From contig JABGPJ010000113.1 in assembly GCA_018645005.1 (NCBI GenBank), positions 1-50,059 on the forward strand: a stretch of 50,059 nucleotides of DNA. The letters run 5' to 3'. The stretch comes from Deltaproteobacteria bacterium. GTDB taxonomy: Bacteria > SAR324 > XYD2-FULL-50-16. Numbering within the stretch: the stretch's first letter is position 1; each line of letters begins with the position of its first letter. The notes under the pieces are model-generated. The model had not been told where the DNA came from and made no database searches. It saw only the letters and a program-made list of their open reading frames with translations. Positions 17,146-25,830 of the stretch are shown one piece after another. Both the position numbers and the translations under genes were made by a program.

Positions 17146-18108
17146 ATGGGTGATGCAGACGAAAAAAGTGAAAAGGGTGGCCTCCCCGATAGTCGCTTAA
17201 AAATAGAAGCCTGCCTTGAAGAGATGAAGGCACATGACGCTTACTGGAAGAATCGGGCTAATCAGATATATGCCTTGAAACTGGATTTGACCGACCCGCT
17301 GTTTATCAATATTAACCACCTGCGGCAGGGGTTTCGGTTTTATATCATCCCCGCTTTAGAAAAATTGCTACAGGACAAGCCGGATCGTCAAAGTCGGTTT
17401 GTCAGACACCTGCCCTTTCTCTTTGATCAAGCATTGATGCAACAGTTTTTGAAACACTTTTACGGAGTTGTTAAAGATGAGGCGGGTAAGTGGGAATTTG
17501 AAAAACGAGACGTTTATGAGCAGGACAAGCTGATATTGTATGATCTGCACAAGGTCAAGAAGACCATACACGGTGTGCAGCTATTGCTGAAAGATCTGGA
17601 CAATCGGCGGATGGTATTCCCGTCTGTTTTTGATCAAGCCCGACAGATTGAGCTGCTGAAAGGCATGAATTCCGCTCTTTTCATGGCTTTCAAACAAACG
17701 CTCAAGCCTGAATACCAGGTGGAACTGTTTAAAAAAATTGGTATTGAGTACATTAATGAGGATCAGTTGGCTGAAAGAAAGCGTCAACAGATCACCTATG
17801 CAAAGCCTGTCGATTTGGAAACCAATCCGTATCGCAGAACTTTTTTGCACATCATCTTCCGTAACAGTATCAAGACGATGATCAAGCAGAAAAAAACCGT
17901 GATAGAATATGATCTGGTTGACTTCCACCAGGTTCTACATGAATATTTCAGCCATTTCATCAAAGATGGCGATGATGATTTTGATGCGCTCCTGATTTAT
18001 CACAGTATACACACCAACTCAAAACCACTGGCCCAGTCCATTATTGACGATCCCGATCCTGAAAATCTCATCTTCGAAGAGATTGATGAGATAAAAACGA
18101 TGGTCTGA
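17146..18108 (+). CDS. Unknown soluble helical protein linked to two-component genes
   Basis: I do not recognise this 320-residue protein. It has no signal peptide or membrane segment, is rich in charged residues and appears largely helical. Segments such as HIIFRNSIKTMIKQKKTVIEYD and HYEYF-like DFHQVLHEYFSHFIKDGDDD stand out, and the C-terminus is acidic. It follows a receiver protein by 46 bp and faces a kinase pair whose receiver shares the same rare insertion, so it may be the effector or partner of that pathway. The ATG at 17146 has only a weak ribosome site; ATG 17224 is an alternative. Confidence that it is a gene is high because the frame is long and shows no decay. Confidence 0.7.
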   Translation: MGDADEKSEKGGLPDSRLKIEACLEEMKAHDAYWKNRANQIYALKLDLTDPLFININHLRQGFRFYIIPALEKLLQDKPDRQSRFVRHLPFLFDQALMQQFLKHFYGVVKDEAGKWEFEKRDVYEQDKLILYDLHKVKKTIHGVQLLLKDLDNRRMVFPSVFDQARQIELLKGMNSALFMAFKQTLKPEYQVELFKKIGIEYINEDQLAERKRQQITYAKPVDLETNPYRRTFLHIIFRNSIKTMIKQKKTVIEYDLVDFHQVLHEYFSHFIKDGDDDFDALLIYHSIHTNSKPLAQSIIDDPDPENLIFEEIDEIKTMV

Positions 18109-18123
18109 CAGTTGCCCTACCCT

Positions 18124-19548
18124 CTAAATCATATCGATTTCCAACGGTAGTATGATCGTAAAATCTGTCCCCTCTTCTGACTCGCTTTTAACCGAGATTC
18201 TCCCCCCGTGGGCCTTAATAATATCGTAAGAGATGCTCAGACCCAGGCCCGTCCCCGTTTTGACAGATTTTGTCGTGTAGAAGGGATCAAATATCCGGTT
18301 TAGTTTGTCTTTTGGTATGCCGGAGCCATCATCGCTGATGGTTATTTTGACCTTTTTTCCGCCGATTCGTCGCTGGCTCTTGGCCCATTCGGTTTTGATT
18401 GTGATCCGCCCTTTGTCACCAATTGCCTGGGCTGCGTTGATCAGGAGGTTTATAAAAACCTGGGAGAGCTTTTGCGGAAAGCACTTGATCTGTGGCAGTG
18501 TTCCGTCGTAGGATTTCTCTATTTCAATTTCATGCTTGGACTCATCATGAATGACGTACAGGGTGGCATCGATCAGGTCATGAATGTCTACATGCTTGTA
18601 TTCCGTTTCATCTTCTTTGGAAAAACTTTTTAAATCACTGATAATTTTTAGAATATTATTAGTATCAAAGATCACAGCCGTTATAGTACTACCAAATGTA
18701 TCCAGAGTGTCCTGGATTTGATGGCTCTGTTTCAGACCGGCAATTTTCCGACAAGCGTCCTGGATATTTTTCTGGTTAATCTGTTCTAAAAGCTTTTCGA
18801 GGTTTTCATAAGCAGTCAGTATTTCCGAAAGACCCCTGACCTTCTGTTCTATCTCTGCTAGACCTTGGTTGATGTGAGAAATAGGTGTATATATTTCATG
18901 GGCGACACCAGTGGCCAGAATACCAATAGATGCCATTTTTTCAGTCTGAATCAGCATGTCGGTTTGTTGTTCGACCTGTTCGTTGAGATTCTGGTTGATA
19001 TCCTCCAGTTCTTCATTTAGAACTTTCAAATCCTCAGACAGGCGCTCCCGCTCCCTTTCAAGTGACCATTCGTTCGTCAACGCCCGTGCAAACTGCTTGA
19101 TCTCTTCGGGGTTAAACGGTTTTCTGAGATAAAAACTGTCATTTCGCCCCGTAATTCGGTTGATATCGTCCGGCGAGTGCTCACTAAACGCTGAGACGAA
19201 AATGATCTTTACATCTCCATCGATCTCCCAGATCTGTTTTGCGGTCTGCGCTCCATCCAGTCCTGGCATTTTCATATCGATAAAGGCCACAGCGAATTTC
19301 CGGTTATCCTTGACTGCCTTTTTAACTTCAGCGATTCCCTTTTCTCCCTGTTCTGTCAGAGTGACATCGAATTGCTCCTGCAGTTGTTGAACAGGGGTTG
19401 AATCATCATCAAAAAGTTCGGCCCCTTTGGACAAAACCTCCCTGTTTTTTCGGACGGAGAGTATACTGAGATAGGTTTCTCGAATACCAGGGTCGTCGTC
19501 GATAACAATGATACGGTTGTTTTTTAGGTGGTTGTCCGGGGGGTTCAT
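18124..19548 (-). CDS. Receiver-histidine kinase hybrid with inserted receiver
   Basis: This 474-residue soluble kinase begins with a receiver (RIIVIDDDPGIRETYLSIL; Asp in VAFIDMKMPGLDG; YLRKPF) that carries an acidic insertion like that of the protein at 16533-17099. A long coiled coil follows (SLERERERLSEDLKVLNEEL), then a histidine-kinase core. The H box reads GVAHEIYTPISHINQG, where relatives normally have HEINNP. The ATPase domain is intact: NLLINAAQAIG, DDGSGIP and TKSVKTGTGLGLSI. The start codon ATG overlaps the TGA of the upstream PAS kinase, which indicates translational coupling. It probably receives phosphate from that kinase and passes it on, or senses its state. A TTG codon just before was rejected as the start. 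Confidence 0.9.
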   Translation of the reverse strand: MNPPDNHLKNNRIIVIDDDPGIRETYLSILSVRKNREVLSKGAELFDDDSTPVQQLQEQFDVTLTEQGEKGIAEVKKAVKDNRKFAVAFIDMKMPGLDGAQTAKQIWEIDGDVKIIFVSAFSEHSPDDINRITGRNDSFYLRKPFNPEEIKQFARALTNEWSLERERERLSEDLKVLNEELEDINQNLNEQVEQQTDMLIQTEKMASIGILATGVAHEIYTPISHINQGLAEIEQKVRGLSEILTAYENLEKLLEQINQKNIQDACRKIAGLKQSHQIQDTLDTFGSTITAVIFDTNNILKIISDLKSFSKEDETEYKHVDIHDLIDATLYVIHDESKHEIEIEKSYDGTLPQIKCFPQKLSQVFINLLINAAQAIGDKGRITIKTEWAKSQRRIGGKKVKITISDDGSGIPKDKLNRIFDPFYTTKSVKTGTGLGLSISYDIIKAHGGRISVKSESEEGTDFTIILPLEIDMI

Positions 19549-21272
19549 CAACTTGCCTCTTTAGGATTTTCACTTTTTTCGGATTGCTGAAACCGAACCA
19601 GCACGGAAGCGCCATGTCCGACACCTTTGCTGTTGAATTCCAGTGAGCCCTGGTTGGACTCGACAAACATCTTGCTGTAATATAGACCGAATCCCGACGA
19701 ACCTTTGGCAGATTCGCCGAAATCGAAGATAGACCCGATTTTATCAGGCTCAATCCCGATACCGGTATCTGCGATCTCAAAACAGACCTGTTCTTTCTCC
19801 TTGAAGGTTCGCAAGAATATTCGCTTCTTAGTATGCGGGTCGTTAGTGCTATCAATGGCTTCGTAACTGTTTTTGATCAGGTTGACAAGTACCTGCATGA
19901 GTTTGTTTTTATCAATCTTCAGTAAGGGAAGGTTTTTTGTCAGATCCTTTTCGACAGTAATCCGCCTTTTTTCTAACGATGACTGTTGCATGCGGATGGA
20001 ATCCTCCAACAGGAGATTCAGGTTCACCAATTGACGGGTTTCGCTGCCGCGGGTGGCATAACTCTGCTGCAGAGAAACGATCTCAGCCATATAGCTGACA
20101 GCACTGAATATTTTGTGGATGGCGTTTTGATTATCCTTCACCTGCTCCAGCATGGATTGGATCAGGGTTCCCATGAAGGTGAACACCTCCTGACCACGAG
20201 CCGTTTCATTTACATATTCGGTCAAGCTGTTCTGGTTTTGCTTCAGGTCCTCGTGGCACTTTGCCATATAATCGATCAGCCGTTTCTGCTCGTCCTGCAG
20301 CAGCTCCTCTACCTGAACGTTGACAGGTGTCAGAGCGTTGCCAATGTTGTGAAGAATCATGGCCGAAATTTCAACCCGGCCAGAATCGATGGCCTTGTTG
20401 ACCAGCTCGTCCTGAGCCTCTTTCAGCTCCCTGGTTCTCTCCATGACCATCTCTTCCAGCTGTTCGCGGTATTTCAATAGTTCGATCTCATCCTGCTTTA
20501 ATTTGGAATTATCACGAAGAATGCCGGTGATACTCCATTCATCCTGTAACAGGACAGTCGAAAACAACACTCCAACAGGTAACTCGGTACCATCTTTTTT
20601 CCTGGCGATTACCTCCATTTGTCGTCCAAAGATACCCCCTCGGGTATTGTGCTTTATGTCCGGAAAGTTGTCTTGAAATTCCTTGTGAAACCGTTCCGGA
20701 ATCAATAACTGGCGGAGTTCCTGGTGCATGATCTCGTCTGTGCTGTAGCCGAATATCCTTTCTGCAGCCTCGTTCCAGTATGTAACCCTGCCATTGTTGT
20801 TTACCATCATGATACCGTCCAGAGTGGAACTGGTGATGGATTTGAATTTCAGTTCACTGTCCCGCAAATTTTGGTTGGCCGTGGCGATCTTTTCTTCAAG
20901 GGTGCGGAGCCTGTGCTCAATCGCTTTGTAAATTCCACTAAAGCTACCCAGTCTATCGTTGGCATCAACCGCTATTTCCAGGTTGACGTTTTCTTTGGCG
21001 AGCTCTCCGGTGAGCCTCAGAAGCTTGTTAAAAGGGCGCAAGAAATGTCGATGGACAAGCAGCAACATCACTGCCACAAGGAAAACTGCCATGAGCACAC
21101 TTTGACCAATCATCATCCACTGAAAAGGAGCGAAAACAGTGTCTCCCACAGCAGGTTCCACAATCAGAGACAATAAATAGTTGGTGATCATCAGAAATAG
21201 CACAACAAGAATCAGGGCTGCTGCCAAAAAAGGCAAAATAATCCTGGAAGCCAGTCTGTTTGTTTGTTTCAA
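19548..21272 (-). CDS. Membrane PAS sensor histidine kinase (LHNIGN type)
   Basis: This 574-residue kinase has two N-terminal transmembrane helices (about 12-34 and 52-74) with only a short loop between, a HAMP-like linker (HFLRPFNKLLRLTGELAKEN), a coiled coil and a PAS domain (about 140-260; DGIMMVNNNGRVTYWNEAAERIFGYS). Its H box, ISAMILHNIGNALTPV, is the LHNIGN variant rather than the HExxxP form. The ATPase domain has NLIKNSYEAI, DTGIGIEPD and GSSGFGLYYS. The short periplasmic loop suggests that the PAS domain senses an intracellular cue. It overlaps the downstream receiver-kinase by four bases and is divergent from the cytidylate-kinase-like gene. Confidence 0.9.
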   Translation of the reverse strand: MKQTNRLASRIILPFLAAALILVVLFLMITNYLLSLIVEPAVGDTVFAPFQWMMIGQSVLMAVFLVAVMLLLVHRHFLRPFNKLLRLTGELAKENVNLEIAVDANDRLGSFSGIYKAIEHRLRTLEEKIATANQNLRDSELKFKSITSSTLDGIMMVNNNGRVTYWNEAAERIFGYSTDEIMHQELRQLLIPERFHKEFQDNFPDIKHNTRGGIFGRQMEVIARKKDGTELPVGVLFSTVLLQDEWSITGILRDNSKLKQDEIELLKYREQLEEMVMERTRELKEAQDELVNKAIDSGRVEISAMILHNIGNALTPVNVQVEELLQDEQKRLIDYMAKCHEDLKQNQNSLTEYVNETARGQEVFTFMGTLIQSMLEQVKDNQNAIHKIFSAVSYMAEIVSLQQSYATRGSETRQLVNLNLLLEDSIRMQQSSLEKRRITVEKDLTKNLPLLKIDKNKLMQVLVNLIKNSYEAIDSTNDPHTKKRIFLRTFKEKEQVCFEIADTGIGIEPDKIGSIFDFGESAKGSSGFGLYYSKMFVESNQGSLEFNSKGVGHGASVLVRFQQSEKSENPKEAS

Positions 21273-21417
21273 GTGTCTCCTTTTTTCATGTTCGATTCCG
21301 ATTTTTACCCTGGCAAAACGCGGTCAATGAGTCCCGATGAAGGTCCAATTAGCGTGATGATAGGAAATTAAAGGCCCCAAGTCAAATGATGCTTTGAAAA
21401 ATCAGTCAAAGGGTTTT

Positions 21418-21468
21418 GTAACTATTCCGCATAATCCCCTCGGTTCAGGCAATGTGGTGAATAGTTAC
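21418..21468 (+). repeat. Family C 51-bp palindrome, copy C3
   Basis: The termini GTAACTATTC and GAATAGTTAC are perfect inverted repeats, and the core CCCCTCGGTTC matches the other copies loosely. It is 51 bp. It sits in the 295-bp divergent region between the PAS kinase and the cytidylate-kinase-like gene, so it may lie near both promoters. Confidence 0.65.
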
Positions 21469-21567
21469 TTCTTTGTGATGGAATTTGCAGGGAAAAAATG
21501 ATACAATGAAGCAACTTTTTATTTGGGGGCGATAAGGTTGTCAAAACACGCCAATTTGGGGGAGCCG

Positions 21568-22257
21568 ATGATCAAGAGTCAGTTTATTCCGTCGGTTGAT
21601 AAAAGAGTATCAGCCTGGATGGAGATACAAAAAAGACGAAAAACTCAGGATTTACAAACAAAGCCTTTGCCAATATCAATAACTATCTCACGTGAATTTG
21701 GATGCGAAGCGTATCCGCTTGCGATTGCCCTGAAGAAAAGACTTGATCAGCATGATGATCAAAGTTGGACTGTTGTCGAAGAGGAGATGGTCGCCAAAAT
21801 CACAGCGAACGAAGACATAGCGGGTCACCTGGAACAAAACCTTGGCGAACGATCTAAATACCTCGATTATATTGTTTCTGCCCTGCTGCCCTATTGGAAA
21901 TCCCAGGAGCAGGCCTATCGCCCGATTGTTGAAACCGTTTTTGCCCTCGCTCGTCAAGGGAATGCCATTATCGTTGGCCAGGGGGCATTTGCCATCGCCA
22001 GGGATCTTTTGAATTGCTACCACTTCAGGCTGGTCGCACCCGTTACTTTTCGAGCTGAATCCTGGGTGCGCAGAGCAGGGATTTCCGCTGAGAGAGCTGA
22101 AAAACTGGTTCAGGAAAAGGAAGCTGCAAGAATCGCCTTTTTATCGGGCTTTTTAAACTGCGATTTTGATGCAAACAATTTTCATATGATTTTTAACAAC
22201 AGCAAAATGTCGATTGAGAGAATCGCAGAGTTGATTGTTGAATTCGTCTCTCAGTAA
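21568..22257 (+). CDS. Cytidylate kinase-like family protein
   Basis: This 229-residue protein matches the cytidylate-kinase-like family (PF13189). It opens with ISITISREFGCEAYPLAIAL, the family's equivalent of the P-loop region, and has GNAIIVGQGAFAIAR and FRLVAPVTFRAESWVRRAGIS, then the NNSKMSIERIAELI end. The P-loop lacks the usual GxGGR pattern, so nucleotide binding or substrate may differ from true CMP kinase. ATG 21568 follows GGGGGAGCCG, a good ribosome site; a start at 21523 lacks one. It stands alone and is followed by a GC-rich hairpin. Confidence 0.8.
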   Translation: MIKSQFIPSVDKRVSAWMEIQKRRKTQDLQTKPLPISITISREFGCEAYPLAIALKKRLDQHDDQSWTVVEEEMVAKITANEDIAGHLEQNLGERSKYLDYIVSALLPYWKSQEQAYRPIVETVFALARQGNAIIVGQGAFAIARDLLNCYHFRLVAPVTFRAESWVRRAGISAERAEKLVQEKEAARIAFLSGFLNCDFDANNFHMIFNNSKMSIERIAELIVEFVSQ

Positions 22258-22281
22258 TTTTGACCTTCACTCCTCTTCCTC

Positions 22282-22299
22282 CGCCCGGATTGCCGGGCG
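22282..22299 (+). terminator. GC-rich stem-loop after the cytidylate-kinase-like gene
   Basis: CGCCCGG and CCGGGCG pair perfectly over 7 bp with a four-base loop, 24 bp after the stop codon. There is no long T run, so the terminator call is weak. The rest of 22258-22582 holds only a family A remnant. Confidence 0.35.
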
Positions 22300-22540
22300 A
22301 TTGCACTTGTCTACTTTAGACAAAATCATAAATTACCTCTTGATGTCACCTGGTTGGTTTTTCGAAGCGCTGTGCCAGTGTTTGTGTGGCAACAGAATTT
22401 CGCAGGGCTTTTCAAAATCTGAATTGATGTGTGCCCGACGGAGTATTGGAATGAATTTTTCAAAACCAGTTTTCAATCAGGGTAAGAAGGCTAAACTGGA
22501 CTTTTCATATTTTTGAGACTACGATATCCTGGATTTTGAC

Positions 22541-22557
22541 TTCTGAGCCGACCCTTA
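22541..22557 (-). repeat. Family A remnant (one terminus)
   Basis: The sequence TTCTGAGCCGACCCTTA matches the GTCGG-end terminus of family A, but the other arm is missing. It lies just upstream of the aldo/keto reductase start. Confidence 0.5.
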
Positions 22558-22582
22558 GTTAGCGGCTTTATCGAGAGAAAAA

Positions 22583-23380
22583 ATGGACCGATTTAATCAA
22601 AGTACGACATTGGGCAGAACGGGTTTGAAGGTTGGTCGTCTGGGAGTCTCCTCGAGTTTCGGGGCGCCTGCTGCTGCTTATGAAGCTGCGTTCGAGAGAG
22701 GGTGCAACTATTTTACCTGGGGAACTTTTATCAAAGGACGCTCCTCTGAAATGAAAACCGCATTAAAGAATATTATCTTGAAGGGACAACGGGATAAGGT
22801 GGTACTGAGCATGTTTACATACGCCCACAATAATTTCCTAACTGAGGGCTTTTTTGACCGGGGATTGAAATCTCTGGGGATAGAATATGCCGATGTGCTG
22901 CTTTTGGGCTACTATTCGAAAACACCGGTTGAAAAACTGCTTGAGGGAGCCTTAAGGCTAAAAGAGCAGGGCAAGGTCAGATTCATCGGAATCTCCAGCC
23001 ACAACCGCAGACTGTTTCCGGAATTAACCAAACAGGGGATCATTGACATTTATCACGTCAGATACAATGCCGCCCATCGAGGAGCGGAGACGGAAGTGTT
23101 TCCCTATATCAGCGGTGATGAACGTCCCGGTGTGGTTTCATTTACAGCCACATGCTGGCGCAAATTGCTCAACCGTAAGAAGATGCCTCAAGATGAAGAA
23201 CCAATGTCCCCTGAGGAGTGCTACCGATTTGTACTTTCCAATCCGGCGGTGGATATCTGCATGATGGGTGCTCGGAACAGGCAAGAGATGGAAGAGAACC
23301 TGAATGTGCTGGATATGGCTCCTTTCAGTCCTGCAGAAATGGAAAGGGCCAACAGGATTGGCGACTATCTGCATAGATGA
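22583..23380 (+). CDS. Aldo/keto reductase-fold protein lacking the usual tetrad
   Basis: This 265-residue protein has the aldo/keto reductase barrel: LGRTGLKVGRLGVSSSFG at the start, SLGIEYADVLLLGYY, ALRLKEQGKVRFIGISSHN and NPAVDICMMGARN. The catalytic Asp/Tyr/Lys/His positions of ordinary members appear replaced: FDTA becomes FTWG, the TK after the third strand becomes MF, and LLLH becomes LLLG. Segments VRYNAAHRGAE and SFTATCW suggest a separate subfamily with its own conserved residues. NADPH-dependent reduction of a carbonyl should therefore not be assumed. GAGAGAAAA before the ATG serves as ribosome site. A large cruciform overlaps its stop codon. Confidence 0.8.
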   Translation: MDRFNQSTTLGRTGLKVGRLGVSSSFGAPAAAYEAAFERGCNYFTWGTFIKGRSSEMKTALKNIILKGQRDKVVLSMFTYAHNNFLTEGFFDRGLKSLGIEYADVLLLGYYSKTPVEKLLEGALRLKEQGKVRFIGISSHNRRLFPELTKQGIIDIYHVRYNAAHRGAETEVFPYISGDERPGVVSFTATCWRKLLNRKKMPQDEEPMSPEECYRFVLSNPAVDICMMGARNRQEMEENLNVLDMAPFSPAEMERANRIGDYLHR

Positions 23381-23463
23381 TCTAAGACTTGCTACGCTGA
23401 GATCCCAAAACTCGCTTCGCTCAAACATTGGGATCTCGACCGCTTCACTTCGTCAAGATCATC
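23376..23463 (+). repeat. Nested cruciform overlapping the aldo/keto reductase stop
   Basis: Outer arms GATGATCT and AGATCATC (23376-23383 and 23456-23463) enclose perfect inner arms GAGATCCCAA and TTGGGATCTC (23399-23408 and 23428-23437). The middle has CTCGCTTCGCTCAAAC, which resembles the central part of family B. The reductase stop codon lies inside the outer arm. It could end transcription or be another mobile palindrome. Confidence 0.6.
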
Positions 23464-23532
23464 AAAGAAACTCCTCCAAGCAATTGAAACGACTTCATAA
23501 CAGACACTCTGATATCCTTAAGTTAATGACAT

Positions 23533-23561
23533 TGAATGTGAACTAATTTATGAGTCGACCC
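23533..23561 (-). repeat. Family A remnant (half copy)
   Basis: GAATGTGAACTAATTTATGAG followed by TCGACCC matches one arm of family A, with the other arm absent. A ribosome-site-like AAAAGGAG follows at about 23570, but the codons after it close at once, so no gene was called in 23564-23724. Confidence 0.55.
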
Positions 23562-23724
23562 ATAGCTCTAAAAGGAGTCATGAAGTGAGACAAGCTGTCC
23601 AGATTCTGATAGATATCATCAAGGGCGTTCATTACAGGATCTTATCCGTTTCATGAAGAGCGAAATGTCCTCTTTCAAGGTGCCGTCAAAAATTCATTTG
23701 CTTGATGCACTTCCGAAAAAGCCC

Positions 23725-25020
23725 TTACTCTGGAAACGTCTCTTTCATGAAAAAGGTACAACCCAGGGCGACAATCGAAGTTGCCAGCAATATCAATAGC
23801 ATGGTTGAATAGGCTTCAAATGAATAGGCCCCGTCAGGTGATTTTGGATATAGATCAAGAACCTTACCCATAATTGGCATAAACACTGCGCCACCAAAAA
23901 ATGGAAATATATTGACCGATCCCACAGAAGTGCCGACGATTTCGACAGGAAAAAGCTCCTTGGTGGTTGTAAATCCCATCACCACAATGGAAGATGCGGA
24001 TACGGAGAGCATAAAGAATATCATATACAATGCGCCAATTGGCAAGCCGGAAGGAAATATATTCAAGAAAATAAACAAAGCCACCAATAGGCTCGTATAG
24101 AGCATGAACGTTTTTTTTCTGCTTTTCAGGACTTTGTCTGAGACAAAGCTGGTCAAGGGACTTCCGATGATCATTCCCCAGGCGATCATACTGAGAATGG
24201 CGCCGACTTCCGATCTTTGCAGCCCATACACATCCATCAGATAAGGGCCTCCCCATAATCCTCCGAAACCAAAAAATATACCTGCGTCAATAAAGAACCA
24301 GATCGCCACCGGCCAGAAGTATTTTTCCTTTAAAACGATTTTCATTCCTTCCAGAAGTGGAATTTGCTTAGACTGTTTAGATGTTTTTCCATCTTTAACG
24401 TCCAGCTCCACAACAGAAGGCCATCCCATATCATCAGGTTTATCTCGGACAAAAAACCAGACCAGTAAAACGATCAGTAAGGTAAAAACGCCTATCAATT
24501 CAAATGATAACCGCCACCCAAAACTACCCGTCATCAAGGCGAGCATCCAGGTTGCTCCCAGGGCGCCGATGCCGCCAACGGCATTTAATATCCCTGACAT
24601 AAAGGCAAACTCCTTGACGCGATACCATTGAGACAGAATCTTCATTGTGGGAATAAAAACAACAGAAACACCTAAGCCGACCATGATCCGGCCAACAAAT
24701 GCGATTTCAATCGTGGGGGCAAAACCGAAAAGAATGCTGCCGATCGCCGCAATCAAAAGGGAAACGGAGACAACCTTGCGGGGGCCAATTGAATCGGAAA
24801 GTAGACCCGATGGAAGCTGCATCGCTGCATAGCAATAAAAATACATTGATCCCAGCAAGCCCATGACACTGGCAGACGTTTTAAAATCACTAAGTAGATC
24901 GTTGGCAACGACCGAAAGGGATAGCCGGTGAAAATAAACAAAAAAGTAGGCGAAGGCAAGCATTGTAAATATTACCCATCGATACTTAAATACGCGTTTG
25001 AGTTTTTCTTCGATTTCCAT
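23725..25020 (-). CDS. MFS transporter (anion/organic-acid type)
   Basis: This 431-residue protein has twelve predicted membrane spans and the MFS marker GLLSDSIGPRKVVSVS between helices 2 and 3, with PTMKILSQWYRVKEFAFMSG after helix 4. It resembles the glycerol-3-phosphate/hexuronate/phthalate permease branch, so uptake of an organic anion is likely; the substrate cannot be read. The segment HRLSLSVVANDL in helix 1 is typical of that branch. ATG 25020 follows GAAGAGGTCGCCA; a TTG at 25035 was rejected. The alpha/beta hydrolase gene lies 24 bp upstream on the same strand, so import and hydrolysis of an ester or amide may be coupled. Confidence 0.88.
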   Translation of the reverse strand: MEIEEKLKRVFKYRWVIFTMLAFAYFFVYFHRLSLSVVANDLLSDFKTSASVMGLLGSMYFYCYAAMQLPSGLLSDSIGPRKVVSVSLLIAAIGSILFGFAPTIEIAFVGRIMVGLGVSVVFIPTMKILSQWYRVKEFAFMSGILNAVGGIGALGATWMLALMTGSFGWRLSFELIGVFTLLIVLLVWFFVRDKPDDMGWPSVVELDVKDGKTSKQSKQIPLLEGMKIVLKEKYFWPVAIWFFIDAGIFFGFGGLWGGPYLMDVYGLQRSEVGAILSMIAWGMIIGSPLTSFVSDKVLKSRKKTFMLYTSLLVALFIFLNIFPSGLPIGALYMIFFMLSVSASSIVVMGFTTTKELFPVEIVGTSVGSVNIFPFFGGAVFMPIMGKVLDLYPKSPDGAYSFEAYSTMLLILLATSIVALGCTFFMKETFPE

Positions 25021-25044
25021 TGGCGACCTCTTCAATTGTTATGG

Positions 25045-25830
25045 CTAATGGTCCTTTATTCGGCAGATAAAATTTTTCATTGCTTCAAACACTGCAACCT
25101 CCTGTTCTTGATGTGGATTATGTCTGCAGTTTGAAAGCATCAATACTTCAGCTGCGCCAGCAAAGCGGGAAATTGATTCTACCTGAGCGGGAGAACCATA
25201 TTCATCATCCTCTCCTTGAATGACGAGCATTGGAACCTTGATTCCAGGTACATATTCCTCCAGATTCCAATGTTTGAAATCAGGGTCGAGCCAGACATCG
25301 TTCCACCCCCAAAATGCACAATCAATATTGTCACCGTGGTATTTCTGGAGTTTCGAACGAAGGTTTCCGTTTTTGAACATCTCCCTGGTTCTACGAATAG
25401 ACTGCACTGTTTTCTCTTCACAGAATACATGGGCCGATTCAGTAATCAAACCGAGCAGGGGTATCGCTGTCTTATTTCCTGCATAAATGATGGCAATCGA
25501 TCCACCATCTGAATGCCCGACCAGAATGCATTGTCGAATACCTGTCAACTTTATCAATTCGGGAAGAATTTTCTGGCCTTCGTGATGCATAAAATGAATC
25601 GGACGAGGCAGAGCACAAGGGTCGGAGCGACCATACCCTGATCGGCTATACACCAGTGCGCTGCACCCCGTAGCAGCTGAAAGCCTAGCCGGAAAGTCAC
25701 GCCACATGGTAACGCAGCCTAGTCCCTCATGCAAAAAGACGAGGGTCGGGGCCTCCTCTGGCGAAGGACCGTGCCAGACGAATTCATGCCGCTTTCCATC
25801 AACTATAAGAGACTCATTTTTACTCATCAT
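25045..25830 (-). CDS. Alpha/beta hydrolase
   Basis: This 261-residue cytoplasmic hydrolase has the full catalytic triad: nucleophile Ser in VGHSDGGSIA, acid in QGEDDEYGSPAQ and His in SNCRHNPHQEQ. The oxyanion-hole region is FLHEGLGCVTMWRDFP. It resembles the group of small esterases/peptidases near homoserine acetyltransferase and proline iminopeptidase. Cleavage of an ester or amide brought in by the neighbouring MFS transporter is a reasonable inference. Two adjacent ATG codons (25830 and 25827) can serve as start; neither has a strong ribosome site. Confidence 0.88.
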   Translation of the reverse strand: MMSKNESLIVDGKRHEFVWHGPSPEEAPTLVFLHEGLGCVTMWRDFPARLSAATGCSALVYSRSGYGRSDPCALPRPIHFMHHEGQKILPELIKLTGIRQCILVGHSDGGSIAIIYAGNKTAIPLLGLITESAHVFCEEKTVQSIRRTREMFKNGNLRSKLQKYHGDNIDCAFWGWNDVWLDPDFKHWNLEEYVPGIKVPMLVIQGEDDEYGSPAQVESISRFAGAAEVLMLSNCRHNPHQEQEVAVFEAMKNFICRIKDH

